Below are positions 31,999-39,965 of a stretch of DNA of 64,000 nucleotides, in pieces. The position numbers were made by a program, and so were the translations under genes. The DNA is from Lactobacillus psittaci DSM 15354 (GTDB taxonomy: Bacteria; Bacillota; Bacilli; Lactobacillales; Lactobacillaceae): NCBI RefSeq assembly GCF_000425905.1, contig NZ_KE384473.1, positions 250,693-314,692 of the forward strand, in the 5' to 3' direction. Within the stretch, counting starts at the first letter, position 1. Each line of letters begins with the position of its first letter. The notes below the pieces were generated by a model. It saw nothing but the letters and a program-made list of their open reading frames with translations, was not told the DNA's origin and did not search any database.

Positions 31999-32031
31999 AA
32001 TGCACTAGCTTAACTAGTGCATTTTCTTTTT
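31999..32031. terminator. Bidirectional terminator after the YitT-family gene
   Basis: A perfect 10-bp stem (31999-32008 with 32014-32023) has a 5-nt loop. It has A residues on its left (a T run for the minus strand) and a T-rich run on its right. It directly follows the stop of the minus-strand gene at 32030. Confidence 0.85.
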
Positions 32032-32920
32032 ACCTTAAACTCTTTAACCAATTACGTTTTTTACGATTGAAGCTAATACCATCACCTAAAGCTTCATTAA
32101 CATCATAGATTTGCATAAATGCTTGAGGGTCTTCATTTAAAACGAGCCGCTTTATTGCTGGCACTTCATTAGCTGAAGCAATGCAATAAAGAATATGCTT
32201 TTTGGAGCGATTATAGCCACCTTCAGCGTTAATATAAGTGAAGCCACGGTCAATATTAATATCAATTAACTTAGCAATTTCTTCATATTTATCTGAAATA
32301 ATAAAGAGTGACTTGGCACGTGTACCACCTTGTTGAACCTTATCCATGACAATTGATAGGATGTAGCAGGCAATTAATGTATAAAGCATGTGACGGATAT
32401 CAATATAGGATAAGGAAATTGTCAATACAATAAAATCTAGAGCAAAGAAGATTCGACCTGAGCTGATGCCAAGTTCTTGCTGACCAATTCTGGCAATAAT
32501 ATCAGAACCTCCAGTCGTACCGTTAAAACGAAAAACAAGCCCTAATCCTAATCCGGAAAGTAGTCCAGCTAAGATTGCCGATAATAAGAGGTCGTGTTCT
32601 AAGCTAAATTGATTTATAATAGGTATGAGGCGCCAAAAACTTAAGAAGAATGATAAACAAATCGTTCCCCAAATAGTTTCAATCATTAGGCGTCTACCTA
32701 AATAACGAAAGCCAATTAGGATTAGTGGAATATTAAGAATCAAGGTACTTAAACCTGGATTTATTTTCCACCAATGATAGATAAGCAGGGTAATTCCGCT
32801 TAATCCACCATCGGTTAACTGATTAGGGATGCTAATCATGTCGATGCTTAAACCATAGATTGCACAACCGATAGCAATCATTATTAATTCTATTAAGAAA
32901 TGAGATGAGATTTTTTTCAT
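32030..32920 (-). CDS. YitT family membrane protein
   Basis: A 296-residue integral membrane protein of the YitT/DUF161 family with a C-terminal DUF2179-type cytosolic domain. The N-terminal part has about five hydrophobic segments and the family-typical PNQLTDGGLSG and GGSDIIARI stretches. The last 80 residues or so form the soluble domain ending near the GDGISF stretch. I place the start at the ATG complementary to 32918-32920 because AAGGAG lies 9 nt upstream. The in-frame ATG at 32944 is upstream of that ribosome site and lacks one of its own. The exact transport substrate, if any, is unknown for the family. It is divergent from cca. Confidence 0.88.
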   Translation of the reverse strand: MKKISSHFLIELIMIAIGCAIYGLSIDMISIPNQLTDGGLSGITLLIYHWWKINPGLSTLILNIPLILIGFRYLGRRLMIETIWGTICLSFFLSFWRLIPIINQFSLEHDLLLSAILAGLLSGLGLGLVFRFNGTTGGSDIIARIGQQELGISSGRIFFALDFIVLTISLSYIDIRHMLYTLIACYILSIVMDKVQQGGTRAKSLFIISDKYEEIAKLIDINIDRGFTYINAEGGYNRSKKHILYCIASANEVPAIKRLVLNEDPQAFMQIYDVNEALGDGISFNRKKRNWLKSLR

Positions 32921-33004
32921 TGAAGGCAACTCCTTTATTGACATAACCTCATTTTAACAAAAGAATATTAGATTTATAAAGAAAAAGAAATGATGACGTA
33001 AACA

Positions 33005-34195
33005 ATGAGAATAAACAACTTACCGGAGATTTTTATCCAGGCTTTACCAGTACTAAAGACCTTGACAACTGCTGGTTATGAAGCATATTTTGTCGGCGGT
33101 AGTGTTCGTGACCTGCTTTTAGAGCGACATATTCACGATGTTGACATTGCAACCAGTGCATATCCTGAAGAAGTTAAAGAGTTATTTACTCATACAATTG
33201 ATACTGGTATTCAGCATGGTACCGTTACCGTTTTATATGGTGATAGTAGCTACGAGATTACCACTTTTAGAACCGAATCAGGATATCAAGATTATCGCAG
33301 ACCTGATAAAGTCGAATTTGTTCAAAATTTAGCAGAAGATTTAAAACGCCGTGACTTTACGATTAATGCCCTAGCAATGGACCAAGATGGTGAAATTCGC
33401 GATTTATTTGACGGACTCACTGATTTAAATCAGAAGTTAATTAAGGCAGTTGGTGATCCTGAGCAGCGTTTCCATGAAGATGCACTTCGAATGATGCGTG
33501 CTGTACGTTTTATGAGTCAATTGAAATTTACAATTGAAGCCAAGACTGAAGCTGCAATTAAAGATCATCATGAATTATTGAGCAAGATTAGTGTTGAACG
33601 AATTCGTGATGAATTTATTAAGATGTGTCTTGGACAAAATGCGCGTCAGGCTTTTCAAGTCTTCCTTAATACCGAGTTAAGTGAGGAAGTGCCTGATTTT
33701 AGAGGTAAAAAAGAACAGTTATCCGTTTTTCCAAGTTTAACATTTGCCCCTTCAACTGAGGCGAGTGCTTGGGCAGTGATTATTATTTTATTGAAATTAC
33801 CAAATGAAGAAATTGCGCGTTTTATGCGTGATTGGAAGAATTCTAATGCGATGGCTAAGCGAGTTGAAGAAATTATTTATTTCTTCGATCTTTTAAGTGA
33901 TCACACACCAACAAGTTTTGAACTCTACCAAGCAGGGCTTGAAGTAGTAGTATCAGCTTGTGATGTTAGCCGAATTTTGGGTCAACCAGTTAATTCAGAA
34001 GCTTTAGTTGACCAATATACCGCTTTACCAATTAAAAAGGATAGTGAATTGGCAATTAATGGTGGCGACTTAATCAAGTGGGGCTTAAAGCCTGGTCCAG
34101 CATTGGGTGAAAATTTAGCTACTATTAAAGAAAAAGTCGTTAGCGGTGAACTTGCTAACGACGTCGAAAGTATCAAAGAATTTTTCTTATCTTAA
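33005..34195 (+). CDS. cca: CCA tRNA nucleotidyltransferase
   Basis: A class II CCA-adding enzyme of 396 residues, a usual length for Firmicutes, that adds or repairs the 3' CCA of tRNAs. The nucleotidyltransferase core shows GGSVRD (31-36) and the metal-binding DVD (45-47). It is followed by the [10 protein letters not shown] motif near residue 115 and the ERI/RDE motif near 198. The ribosome site before ATG 33005 is weak. The stop codon is shared tail to tail with the haemolysin III-type gene through the palindrome TTAA at 34192-34195. Confidence 0.95.
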   Translation: MRINNLPEIFIQALPVLKTLTTAGYEAYFVGGSVRDLLLERHIHDVDIATSAYPEEVKELFTHTIDTGIQHGTVTVLYGDSSYEITTFRTESGYQDYRRPDKVEFVQNLAEDLKRRDFTINALAMDQDGEIRDLFDGLTDLNQKLIKAVGDPEQRFHEDALRMMRAVRFMSQLKFTIEAKTEAAIKDHHELLSKISVERIRDEFIKMCLGQNARQAFQVFLNTELSEEVPDFRGKKEQLSVFPSLTFAPSTEASAWAVIIILLKLPNEEIARFMRDWKNSNAMAKRVEEIIYFFDLLSDHTPTSFELYQAGLEVVVSACDVSRILGQPVNSEALVDQYTALPIKKDSELAINGGDLIKWGLKPGPALGENLATIKEKVVSGELANDVESIKEFFLS

Positions 34196-34857
34196 ATCCC
34201 TATATATACGGAAAAGAACATTAAAGTTGAACCCGCTAAAACAAAGAGGTGCCAAACAGTATGAATTAAAGGTACACCACGCATTGAGAAGAAGAAGGCC
34301 CCAACGGTATAACTAATGCCTCCACTGACTAAAAGCCAAAAGCTAGTTTTACCAAGAGTGGCGTATAGCTGTGGTGCTGTAAAGATTACAAGCCATCCCA
34401 TCCCGATGTAAAGCAGGACTTCAAAAATATTGTTCTTTTTCTTAGCGAGGATATAGTATAAGATTCCCAAAATAGTAATTAACCAAATAAATCCAAATAA
34501 GAGCCAACCCTTAATTCCGCCAATTGCAACTAAAGAATATGGTGTGTAAGAGCCAGCAATCGAAAGGAAAATTGATGAATGATCAAAAATTTGGAAGACC
34601 TTTCTTGCTTTAGTGTAGATAAGGGAATGGTACAAAGTTGAAAAGAGATAGAGTAAAACTAAACTTGCCCCATAAATGGTAAAAGCAGTGACCTTTAGCG
34701 CACTACCAGAATGCGCAGCTTTAATAATTAATAAGACTAAGGCTGTTACTGCTAGACCGAAACCAACGCCATGGGTTATAGCTGAAAAAATATTGTCTAG
34801 CAAGGGGATAACCTTACCAGGGTGTTTAGGTTTTTGCCAGATTTGCTTGAATTTCAT
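34192..34857 (-). CDS. Haemolysin III family membrane protein (PAQR/HlyIII)
   Basis: A 221-residue protein with seven hydrophobic segments and the HlyIII/PAQR-like motifs. These are ITHGVG near the N-terminus, STLYHS near 74-79, [16 protein letters not shown] near 90-105 and HTVWHLFVL near the C-terminus. The conserved His, Ser and Asp residues are those thought to bind metal in this superfamily. Real haemolytic activity is not implied; related proteins may be membrane hydrolases. The ATG at 34857 is preceded by AGAGG. It is convergent with cca (4-bp overlap) and divergent from degV. Confidence 0.9.
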   Translation of the reverse strand: MKFKQIWQKPKHPGKVIPLLDNIFSAITHGVGFGLAVTALVLLIIKAAHSGSALKVTAFTIYGASLVLLYLFSTLYHSLIYTKARKVFQIFDHSSIFLSIAGSYTPYSLVAIGGIKGWLLFGFIWLITILGILYYILAKKKNNIFEVLLYIGMGWLVIFTAPQLYATLGKTSFWLLVSGGISYTVGAFFFSMRGVPLIHTVWHLFVLAGSTLMFFSVYIGI

Positions 34858-34995
34858 ATTTTGACCTCTATCATTGATTACTATTTAATGTTTTTTTGAT
34901 ATACTTAATTGTAAACAAAAGCTTGTCTGTATTTCTTACGATATAGTAAATTTTAAGAAAATACAATAAGCAAAAAAGAATGGAAGGCATAAGTT

Positions 34996-35841
34996 TTGTC
35001 AAAGATTAAAATTATTACTGACTCATCTGTCCAACTAAGTCCAGAAGAAATTGAGCGTCATCAAATAACTGTAATTCCACTTTCAATTACGATTGATGAT
35101 AAGACTTATGTTGATGGTAAAGACATTACGCGTAAGAATTTTATTCAAAAAATGGATGAAGCTAGTGAGTTACCAAAGACTAGTCAACCACCAGTTGGCT
35201 TGTTTGTTGAAAAACTCAAAGAGCTTGCAAGTGACGGAAGTGAAATCTTGGGTATCTTCATGGCTAAAGCCTTAAGTGGAACTGTTGATGCTGCAAGACA
35301 GGCCGCAGAAATGTTGCCAGATTTACCAATTACGATTATTGATTCTGGTTTTACTGATCGGGCTATGGGCTATGAAGTATTAGCTGCTGCTGAAGATAGT
35401 GAAAAAGGGTTAGAATTATCAAAAATTTTAGCTCATCTAGAAGAAGTCAAAAATAAAATGCACCTTGAAATGATGGTTCCAAACTTAGATAACATCATTA
35501 AGGGTGGGCGCTTGGGTCCATTAGCTGGTCGAGTAGCAACTTTACTTAATATTAGAATTCATCTACAAATGAAGCCAGATGATTTAGCAATTAAGGGTAA
35601 GGGGCGTGGCAAGCGCTTCACTAAGAAGTTTGATGATGATTTAGTTGAACAGCTTAGCCAGATGCCAAATGTCAAAAAGGTTGGTATTTCTTATGTTGAT
35701 ACTCCTGATGATATGGAAGCATTGGCCAAGCGATTTAAAGAAGTAAATCCTAACTTAGAGATTTTAATTCAAGAAACTAGTCCAATTATTATTACCCACG
35801 CTGGACACGGGGCATATGCAGTAATGTTTTATTCGGAGTAA
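34996..35841 (+). CDS. degV: DegV family fatty-acid-binding protein
   Basis: A 281-residue DegV-family protein, expected to bind a fatty acid as the FakB subunit of fatty-acid kinase. The N-terminal TDSS (8-11), the central SGTVDAA stretch and the KGGRLG motif near 170 are typical. The start is TTG at 34996, supported by GGAAGG about 8 nt upstream and by alignment of the TDSS motif to the usual N-terminal position. The partner kinase FakA is not in the window. yozE follows after 4 bp, so the two are probably co-transcribed. Confidence 0.92.
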   Translation: MSKIKIITDSSVQLSPEEIERHQITVIPLSITIDDKTYVDGKDITRKNFIQKMDEASELPKTSQPPVGLFVEKLKELASDGSEILGIFMAKALSGTVDAARQAAEMLPDLPITIIDSGFTDRAMGYEVLAAAEDSEKGLELSKILAHLEEVKNKMHLEMMVPNLDNIIKGGRLGPLAGRVATLLNIRIHLQMKPDDLAIKGKGRGKRFTKKFDDDLVEQLSQMPNVKKVGISYVDTPDDMEALAKRFKEVNPNLEILIQETSPIIITHAGHGAYAVMFYSE

Positions 35842-35845
35842 GATA

Positions 35846-36070
35846 ATGGCATATCGAGAAAGTTTTTATCGTTTTTTGATGACCCAAAGAAATCCAGATT
35901 CTCATGATGAAATTGCGGAATTTGCTAATAATGCACAGCATGATCAGCAATTCCCTAAGCAAGAACAAGATTATGAGAAGCTGTCAGACTATTTGGAACT
36001 TAACGCAAGTTATTTACCAAGTATGACTATCTTTGATAAAGCATACGAATTATATAAAGATAATATGTAA
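35846..36070 (+). CDS. yozE: YozE family small protein
   Basis: A 74-residue acidic protein of the YozE/UPF0346 family (SAM-like helical fold). It is recognisable from the N-terminal [12 protein letters not shown] and the ending with [13 protein letters not shown] overlaps the end of degV and serves as ribosome site. A terminator follows at once. Its cellular role is not established. Confidence 0.9.
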   Translation: MAYRESFYRFLMTQRNPDSHDEIAEFANNAQHDQQFPKQEQDYEKLSDYLELNASYLPSMTIFDKAYELYKDNM

Positions 36071-36074
36071 GTAG

Positions 36075-36107
36075 ATGCCAGGTTTTGTTAGACTTGGCAT
36101 TTTTTTG
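36075..36107 (+). terminator. Intrinsic terminator of degV-yozE
   Basis: A 9-bp stem with one G-T pair (36075-36083 with 36092-36100) is followed by a run of T residues to 36106. Confidence 0.88.
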
Positions 36108-36135
36108 TAAATTGTAAAAAGGGAAGTGATGTTAA

Positions 36136-37731
36136 TTGGCTATATTTATTTCAACATTGGTGCTCTTATTTACGACCGCTGTAGCGATGGTTGTACAAAA
36201 ATTATATTTACAGAAGGTTTCTGTTAACTATATTGCTTTAATTTTAGGGATTGTTTTAGGCGTAATCCCATTTTTAAATCACTTAGTTGAAGACTTTCAG
36301 TCGGAAGTTTTTATGGAATTGATTGTTGCACCACTTTTATTCTTTGAAGGTGAAAGTACTCAGCTATACTATGTTAAACGTTTTTGGAAATCGATAGTTG
36401 GTTTAACAGTCTTCATGATTTTGCTGATAACTTTGGTTTCGGGTTTTACACTTAATTATTTAACTGGAATGGATTTAGCTTTTTGCTTTATTTTAGCTGC
36501 TATTGCCACTCCAACCGATGCAACAGCAAGTGAAAGCGTAACGCATTCACTTCACGTTCCAAGAAAAGTTGCTTATTATTTGCGTAATGAATCTTTATTT
36601 AATGATGCTTCAGGCATTATTTTGTTATCAGTCATGACTACTTGGTATGTTCACCGCGATTTACAAATTATTGCTGGGATTGGTAATTTAATTTGGGCAG
36701 TAGTTGGGGGACTTGCCTTTGGCTTATTAAGTTCATTTTTATTAGGTATTGTGCGCCAAAAGGTGATGAAGTCATATAGCTTGAGTACTAGTAGCTATAG
36801 CTTGAATACACCAGTTTTACTAACTTATCTGTTTACCCCATTTATCCTTTATTTTTTAGCAGAAGAAATGCATATTTCAGGGGTAATTACAGTGGTAACT
36901 GCAGGGCTGATTCATAATGCGGAACATCAACGAAATAAACTTACAAATCCTCAAGTGGTTTTTGTTGGTTCACAATTTAGTATTGTCATTACTGAATTAC
37001 TTAACGGGGCTGTTTTTGTAATTCTTGGTTTAGTAATTGTCCGCTTGTTAAAAGAAGATATATTCAATTCACAGACCATTTTGGCAATTTTTACCGGTAG
37101 TCTTTTGTATGTAATTAATGTTTTAGTTCGTTATCTTTATACCTTTATTACTGAATTTAGAAAAGATCAAAAACGGGCCTGGGCCTTTAGTTTAGGTGGA
37201 ATTCACGGGGCAGTAACGTTTGCTTTAGCATATACCTTAACGGAAGAATCACTTAAATCATCTGATATTCATTTTGCTTTGCTGGCAAGTTCAACTTTGA
37301 TTATTCTTAGTATGATTGTACCGACAATCATTTTTCGCTTCCTTTTGACCAAGGAAGTCTCTGATGATGCTCAAGTTAAGGAAATGCAGAAGATGCGTAA
37401 AGATATGGTTGATTATGCCATGCAGGAATTAGATAAGATATACTTGCCAGAACCACTTAGACGGCAATTACTTTACGATATGAAGTCGCAGTTAAATGAG
37501 GTTTCAATTAAGGACTACTCAAAAGAATTAAGTAAAACTGTGCGGAGGCCTGATTTAAAGCCACATGAACGTGAATTTCGTGATGAAGTTTATCGCTATG
37601 CTTTTAGATTAGAGCGCAATTATTTAGGTCAAATTGCCCAAAGTGAGCAAGAGTATCGTGAAGCATTTTTGAAAGTTTATCGTGAGACCCTATTAGCAGA
37701 AATTTTATTTTTAGGAACAAAAGCAGATTAA
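36136..37731 (+). CDS. CPA1-family Na+/H+ antiporter (NhaP-like)
   Basis: A 531-residue cation:proton antiporter with about twelve hydrophobic segments in the first 410 residues and a charged cytosolic tail of about 120 residues. The ATPTDATASES motif near 130 and the NDASGII motif near 156 hold the acidic residues that carry ions in this family. The likely role is Na+ or K+ export coupled to proton entry, for pH and salt control. The start is TTG at 36136 with GGGAAGTGA upstream; the nearby ATG at 36129 is out of frame. It is transcribed alone between two terminators. Confidence 0.93.
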   Translation: MAIFISTLVLLFTTAVAMVVQKLYLQKVSVNYIALILGIVLGVIPFLNHLVEDFQSEVFMELIVAPLLFFEGESTQLYYVKRFWKSIVGLTVFMILLITLVSGFTLNYLTGMDLAFCFILAAIATPTDATASESVTHSLHVPRKVAYYLRNESLFNDASGIILLSVMTTWYVHRDLQIIAGIGNLIWAVVGGLAFGLLSSFLLGIVRQKVMKSYSLSTSSYSLNTPVLLTYLFTPFILYFLAEEMHISGVITVVTAGLIHNAEHQRNKLTNPQVVFVGSQFSIVITELLNGAVFVILGLVIVRLLKEDIFNSQTILAIFTGSLLYVINVLVRYLYTFITEFRKDQKRAWAFSLGGIHGAVTFALAYTLTEESLKSSDIHFALLASSTLIILSMIVPTIIFRFLLTKEVSDDAQVKEMQKMRKDMVDYAMQELDKIYLPEPLRRQLLYDMKSQLNEVSIKDYSKELSKTVRRPDLKPHEREFRDEVYRYAFRLERNYLGQIAQSEQEYREAFLKVYRETLLAEILFLGTKAD

Positions 37732-37732
37732 A

Positions 37733-37756
37733 AAGGCGCTTTCGAGTGCCTTTTTT
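37733..37756 (+). terminator. Intrinsic terminator of the antiporter gene
   Basis: A stem of 8 pairs (37733-37740 with 37745-37752, one G-T pair) has a TTCG tetraloop and is followed by T residues. Confidence 0.88.
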
Positions 37757-37775
37757 GCTTACATTGAATTCATGC

Positions 37776-37781
37776 TATAAT
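37776..37781 (+). promoter_or_regulatory. Probable -10 box for rbgA-rnhB
   Basis: A perfect TATAAT lies about 38 nt before the rbgA start. The -35 region falls in the T-rich tail of the previous terminator and is poor (TTGCTT with a 15-bp spacer). Confidence 0.5.
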
Positions 37782-37818
37782 TAATAAAGCATTATACAGA
37801 AGTAGAAAGGATTTTTAT

Positions 37819-38661
37819 ATGGCAATTCAATGGTATCCTGGCCACATGAATAAGGCCCGCAATCAATTAGAGGATAAACTTAACTTGCTTGATGTGATTG
37901 TTGAAGTTGTTGATGCTAGAATCCCAGTTTCTTCCAGAAACCCTTTGATTAGTGACTTGGTTGGTAGTAAGCCACATATTATTATCTTGAATAAAAGTGA
38001 TTTAGCTGATCCACAAGAAGTGAAAAAGTGGAGCGAATATTTGGCTAGCGAAGGCAAGTTTGTGATTAGCTTAGATGCGCAACATAAAACTAATATGGAT
38101 AAGTTGTTTAATTTAATTAAAGAGGCTGCTAGGGAAAAAACGAAAAAACTAGAAGCAAAAGGTGCAAGTAATCCGACAATTAGAATTTCGCTGGTGGGGA
38201 TTCCAAATTGTGGTAAGTCAACGATTATTAACCGTCTAGTTGGTCGTAATGTTGCAATTGTAGGGGACCGTCCTGGTGTTACTAAGGGACAGACTTGGCT
38301 TAAGACGAGCCAAAATGTCCAAATTCTGGATACTCCCGGAATTCTTTGGCCGAAGTTTGAAGATCAGAAAGTTGGCTATCGCTTAGCTGCTCTTGGTGCT
38401 ATTAAAGAAAGTGTTTTTCATGCTGATGATGTAGCTTTGTTTGTGATGGATTATTTACGGCAAAATTATCTCAAGAACTTAGTGGAGTTTAGTCGTTTAC
38501 CAGAAGCTGACGTAGTCAACTTGCCACTACCTGAATTATTGCTTGAAATGACTAAAAAATATGGGATGCGGGATGATTATGATCGCATGAGTATGTTTTT
38601 ATTAAATCAATTACGTAAAGGTAGATTAGGTAAGATTAATTTAGAAAAAGTTGACGCATGA
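37819..38661 (+). CDS. rbgA: Ribosome biogenesis GTPase RbgA (YlqF)
   Basis: A 280-residue circularly permuted GTPase needed for late assembly of the 50S subunit. The G4 motif NKSD (58-61) comes before the P-loop GIPNCGKS (127-134), and DTPG follows, which is the hallmark of this family. The N-terminal QWYPGHM is also characteristic. GAAAGGA precedes the ATG. It overlaps rnhB by 4 bp (ATGA), the same pairing seen in many Firmicutes. Confidence 0.97.
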   Translation: MAIQWYPGHMNKARNQLEDKLNLLDVIVEVVDARIPVSSRNPLISDLVGSKPHIIILNKSDLADPQEVKKWSEYLASEGKFVISLDAQHKTNMDKLFNLIKEAAREKTKKLEAKGASNPTIRISLVGIPNCGKSTIINRLVGRNVAIVGDRPGVTKGQTWLKTSQNVQILDTPGILWPKFEDQKVGYRLAALGAIKESVFHADDVALFVMDYLRQNYLKNLVEFSRLPEADVVNLPLPELLLEMTKKYGMRDDYDRMSMFLLNQLRKGRLGKINLEKVDA

Positions 38662-39410
38662 GTATCAAAGAAATAAAGGAAATGCTAGCAGCTGGTGTGA
38701 CAGCTGAGCAGCTAGCAGAATTAGCAAAAGATGAACGTAAAGGTGTTCAGGCATTACTGGCAAGTTATCAGCGTAAACAAGCCAAGCTAGCGCAAAAAAA
38801 GGCTGAATTTATGGCTCGCTTTAGCTATGAAAAAAAAGCTTGGGCAAACGGCAGTATTGTCGCTGGAGTTGATGAAGTTGGTCGAGGACCACTTGCAGGG
38901 CCCGTAGTTACAGCAGCAGTTGTTTTAGATGATAGTTTTGATTTGATTGATGTTAATGACTCAAAGAAGTTAAGTCCACAAAAACGTCTAGAACTATATC
39001 CAAAAATTTTAGATCAGGCAGTTGCAGTCGGAATTGGTGTCGGTAGTCCCGCCTTAATTGATGAGATTAATATTTATGAAGCAGACCGGGTAGCAATGGC
39101 ACAAGCCGTTAAAAATCTGGCGGTAAAGCCAGATTTACTTTTAGTCGACGCAATGAAAGTGCCAATTGATATTAAGCAAATTGAACTTATTAAGGGAGAT
39201 AGTAAGTCTAATTCAATTGCAGCGGCTTCAATTGTGGCCAAAGTCTTTAGGGATGAATTGATGAATGATTATGCGAAGATTTATCCGCAATATGATTTTG
39301 AACATAATGCTGGTTATGGAACTGCTAAGCATTTGGCAGCCCTTAAAGAATTCGGAGCAACTCCAATTCATCGCCGTAGTTTTGCACCAGTAAGTGAATT
39401 TGATAAGTAA
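38658..39410 (+). CDS. rnhB: Ribonuclease HII
   Basis: A 250-residue RNase HII, which cuts RNA in RNA-DNA hybrids and removes misincorporated ribonucleotides. The catalytic region [14 protein letters not shown] places Asp72 and Glu73, and a further Asp is at 164 (VDAMKVP). The C-terminal AGYGTAKH and HRRSFAP stretches are also typical. About 60 residues precede the catalytic core as in other Gram-positive RnhB proteins. It is translationally coupled to rbgA. Confidence 0.97.
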   Translation: MSIKEIKEMLAAGVTAEQLAELAKDERKGVQALLASYQRKQAKLAQKKAEFMARFSYEKKAWANGSIVAGVDEVGRGPLAGPVVTAAVVLDDSFDLIDVNDSKKLSPQKRLELYPKILDQAVAVGIGVGSPALIDEINIYEADRVAMAQAVKNLAVKPDLLLVDAMKVPIDIKQIELIKGDSKSNSIAAASIVAKVFRDELMNDYAKIYPQYDFEHNAGYGTAKHLAALKEFGATPIHRRSFAPVSEFDK

Positions 39411-39415
39411 AATAA

Positions 39416-39451
39416 AAGGAGTACAACTTTTGACGTTGTGCTCCTTTTTTT
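39416..39451 (+). terminator. Intrinsic terminator of rbgA-rnhB
   Basis: A 12-bp stem (39416-39427 with 39435-39446, one mismatch or wobble) is followed by T residues to about 39451. Confidence 0.9.
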
Positions 39452-39477
39452 ATATCCATAAATAAAATTATGTAAAG

Positions 39478-39912
39478 CTATATTTCTTTGTACATTCTGT
39501 GGTGGGGAATACCAGCATCCATAAAACCTTGACCAACTACCTTATAGCCTAGTTTTAAGTAAAAGCCTTGAGCTTGATCTTGGGCATCTAAAGTTAGGGT
39601 AGTAATGCAACGCTTTTTAGCTTCAGCGTCAATTTTATTAAATAACTCTTTTGCTAAACCACGGCCTCTAAAATTCTTTTTAGTGGCAACACGCTGAATA
39701 TGCCAGGTCTTGTCGTCTTCAAGTTTGACGCGGGCGCAACTTACTAGTTGATTATCAAGATAGCCACCAAAGTAAAGGGCCTGTTCATCAGTTTGACTTT
39801 CAACTTCGAGTTCAGGTGGAACACCTTGTTCTTTAATAAAGACTTCTTTTCTTAGATTTAGACAGTCTTGATATAATTTGGAATTTAAATCTTTACTTAT
39901 TTTGATAAACAT
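39478..39912 (-). CDS. GNAT family N-acetyltransferase (ElaA-like)
   Basis: A 144-residue GNAT acetyltransferase. The acetyl-CoA binding loop is seen as RVATKKNFRGRGLAKELF near 74-91, and the late FYLKLGYKVVG stretch is typical. The N-terminal LRKEVFIKEQGVP resembles the ElaA subgroup, so the substrate is uncertain. I prefer the ATG complementary to 39910-39912, which has AAAGGG 7 nt upstream, over the TTG one codon earlier. It lies downstream of pbp1A on the same strand, but a terminator hairpin fills the 53-bp gap. Confidence 0.88.
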   Translation of the reverse strand: MFIKISKDLNSKLYQDCLNLRKEVFIKEQGVPPELEVESQTDEQALYFGGYLDNQLVSCARVKLEDDKTWHIQRVATKKNFRGRGLAKELFNKIDAEAKKRCITTLTLDAQDQAQGFYLKLGYKVVGQGFMDAGIPHHRMYKEI

Positions 39913-39925
39913 CAAATTTCCCTTT

Positions 39926-39960
39926 CTAAAAAGCAGATAGTTAATGAAAACTATCTGCTT
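39926..39960 (-). terminator. Terminator hairpin between pbp1A and the GNAT gene
   Basis: A perfect 12-bp stem (39931-39942 with 39949-39960) is followed on the minus strand by a run of T residues (39926-39930). It ends recU-pbp1A transcription only a few bases before the ribosome site of the GNAT gene. Confidence 0.85.
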
Positions 39961-39965
39961 AAGAG

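Noticed and set aside
31887-32108. Plus-strand 73-codon frame with several cysteines
   Set aside because: It runs through a terminator and into the opposite-strand YitT gene, has no clear ribosome site and resembles nothing known.
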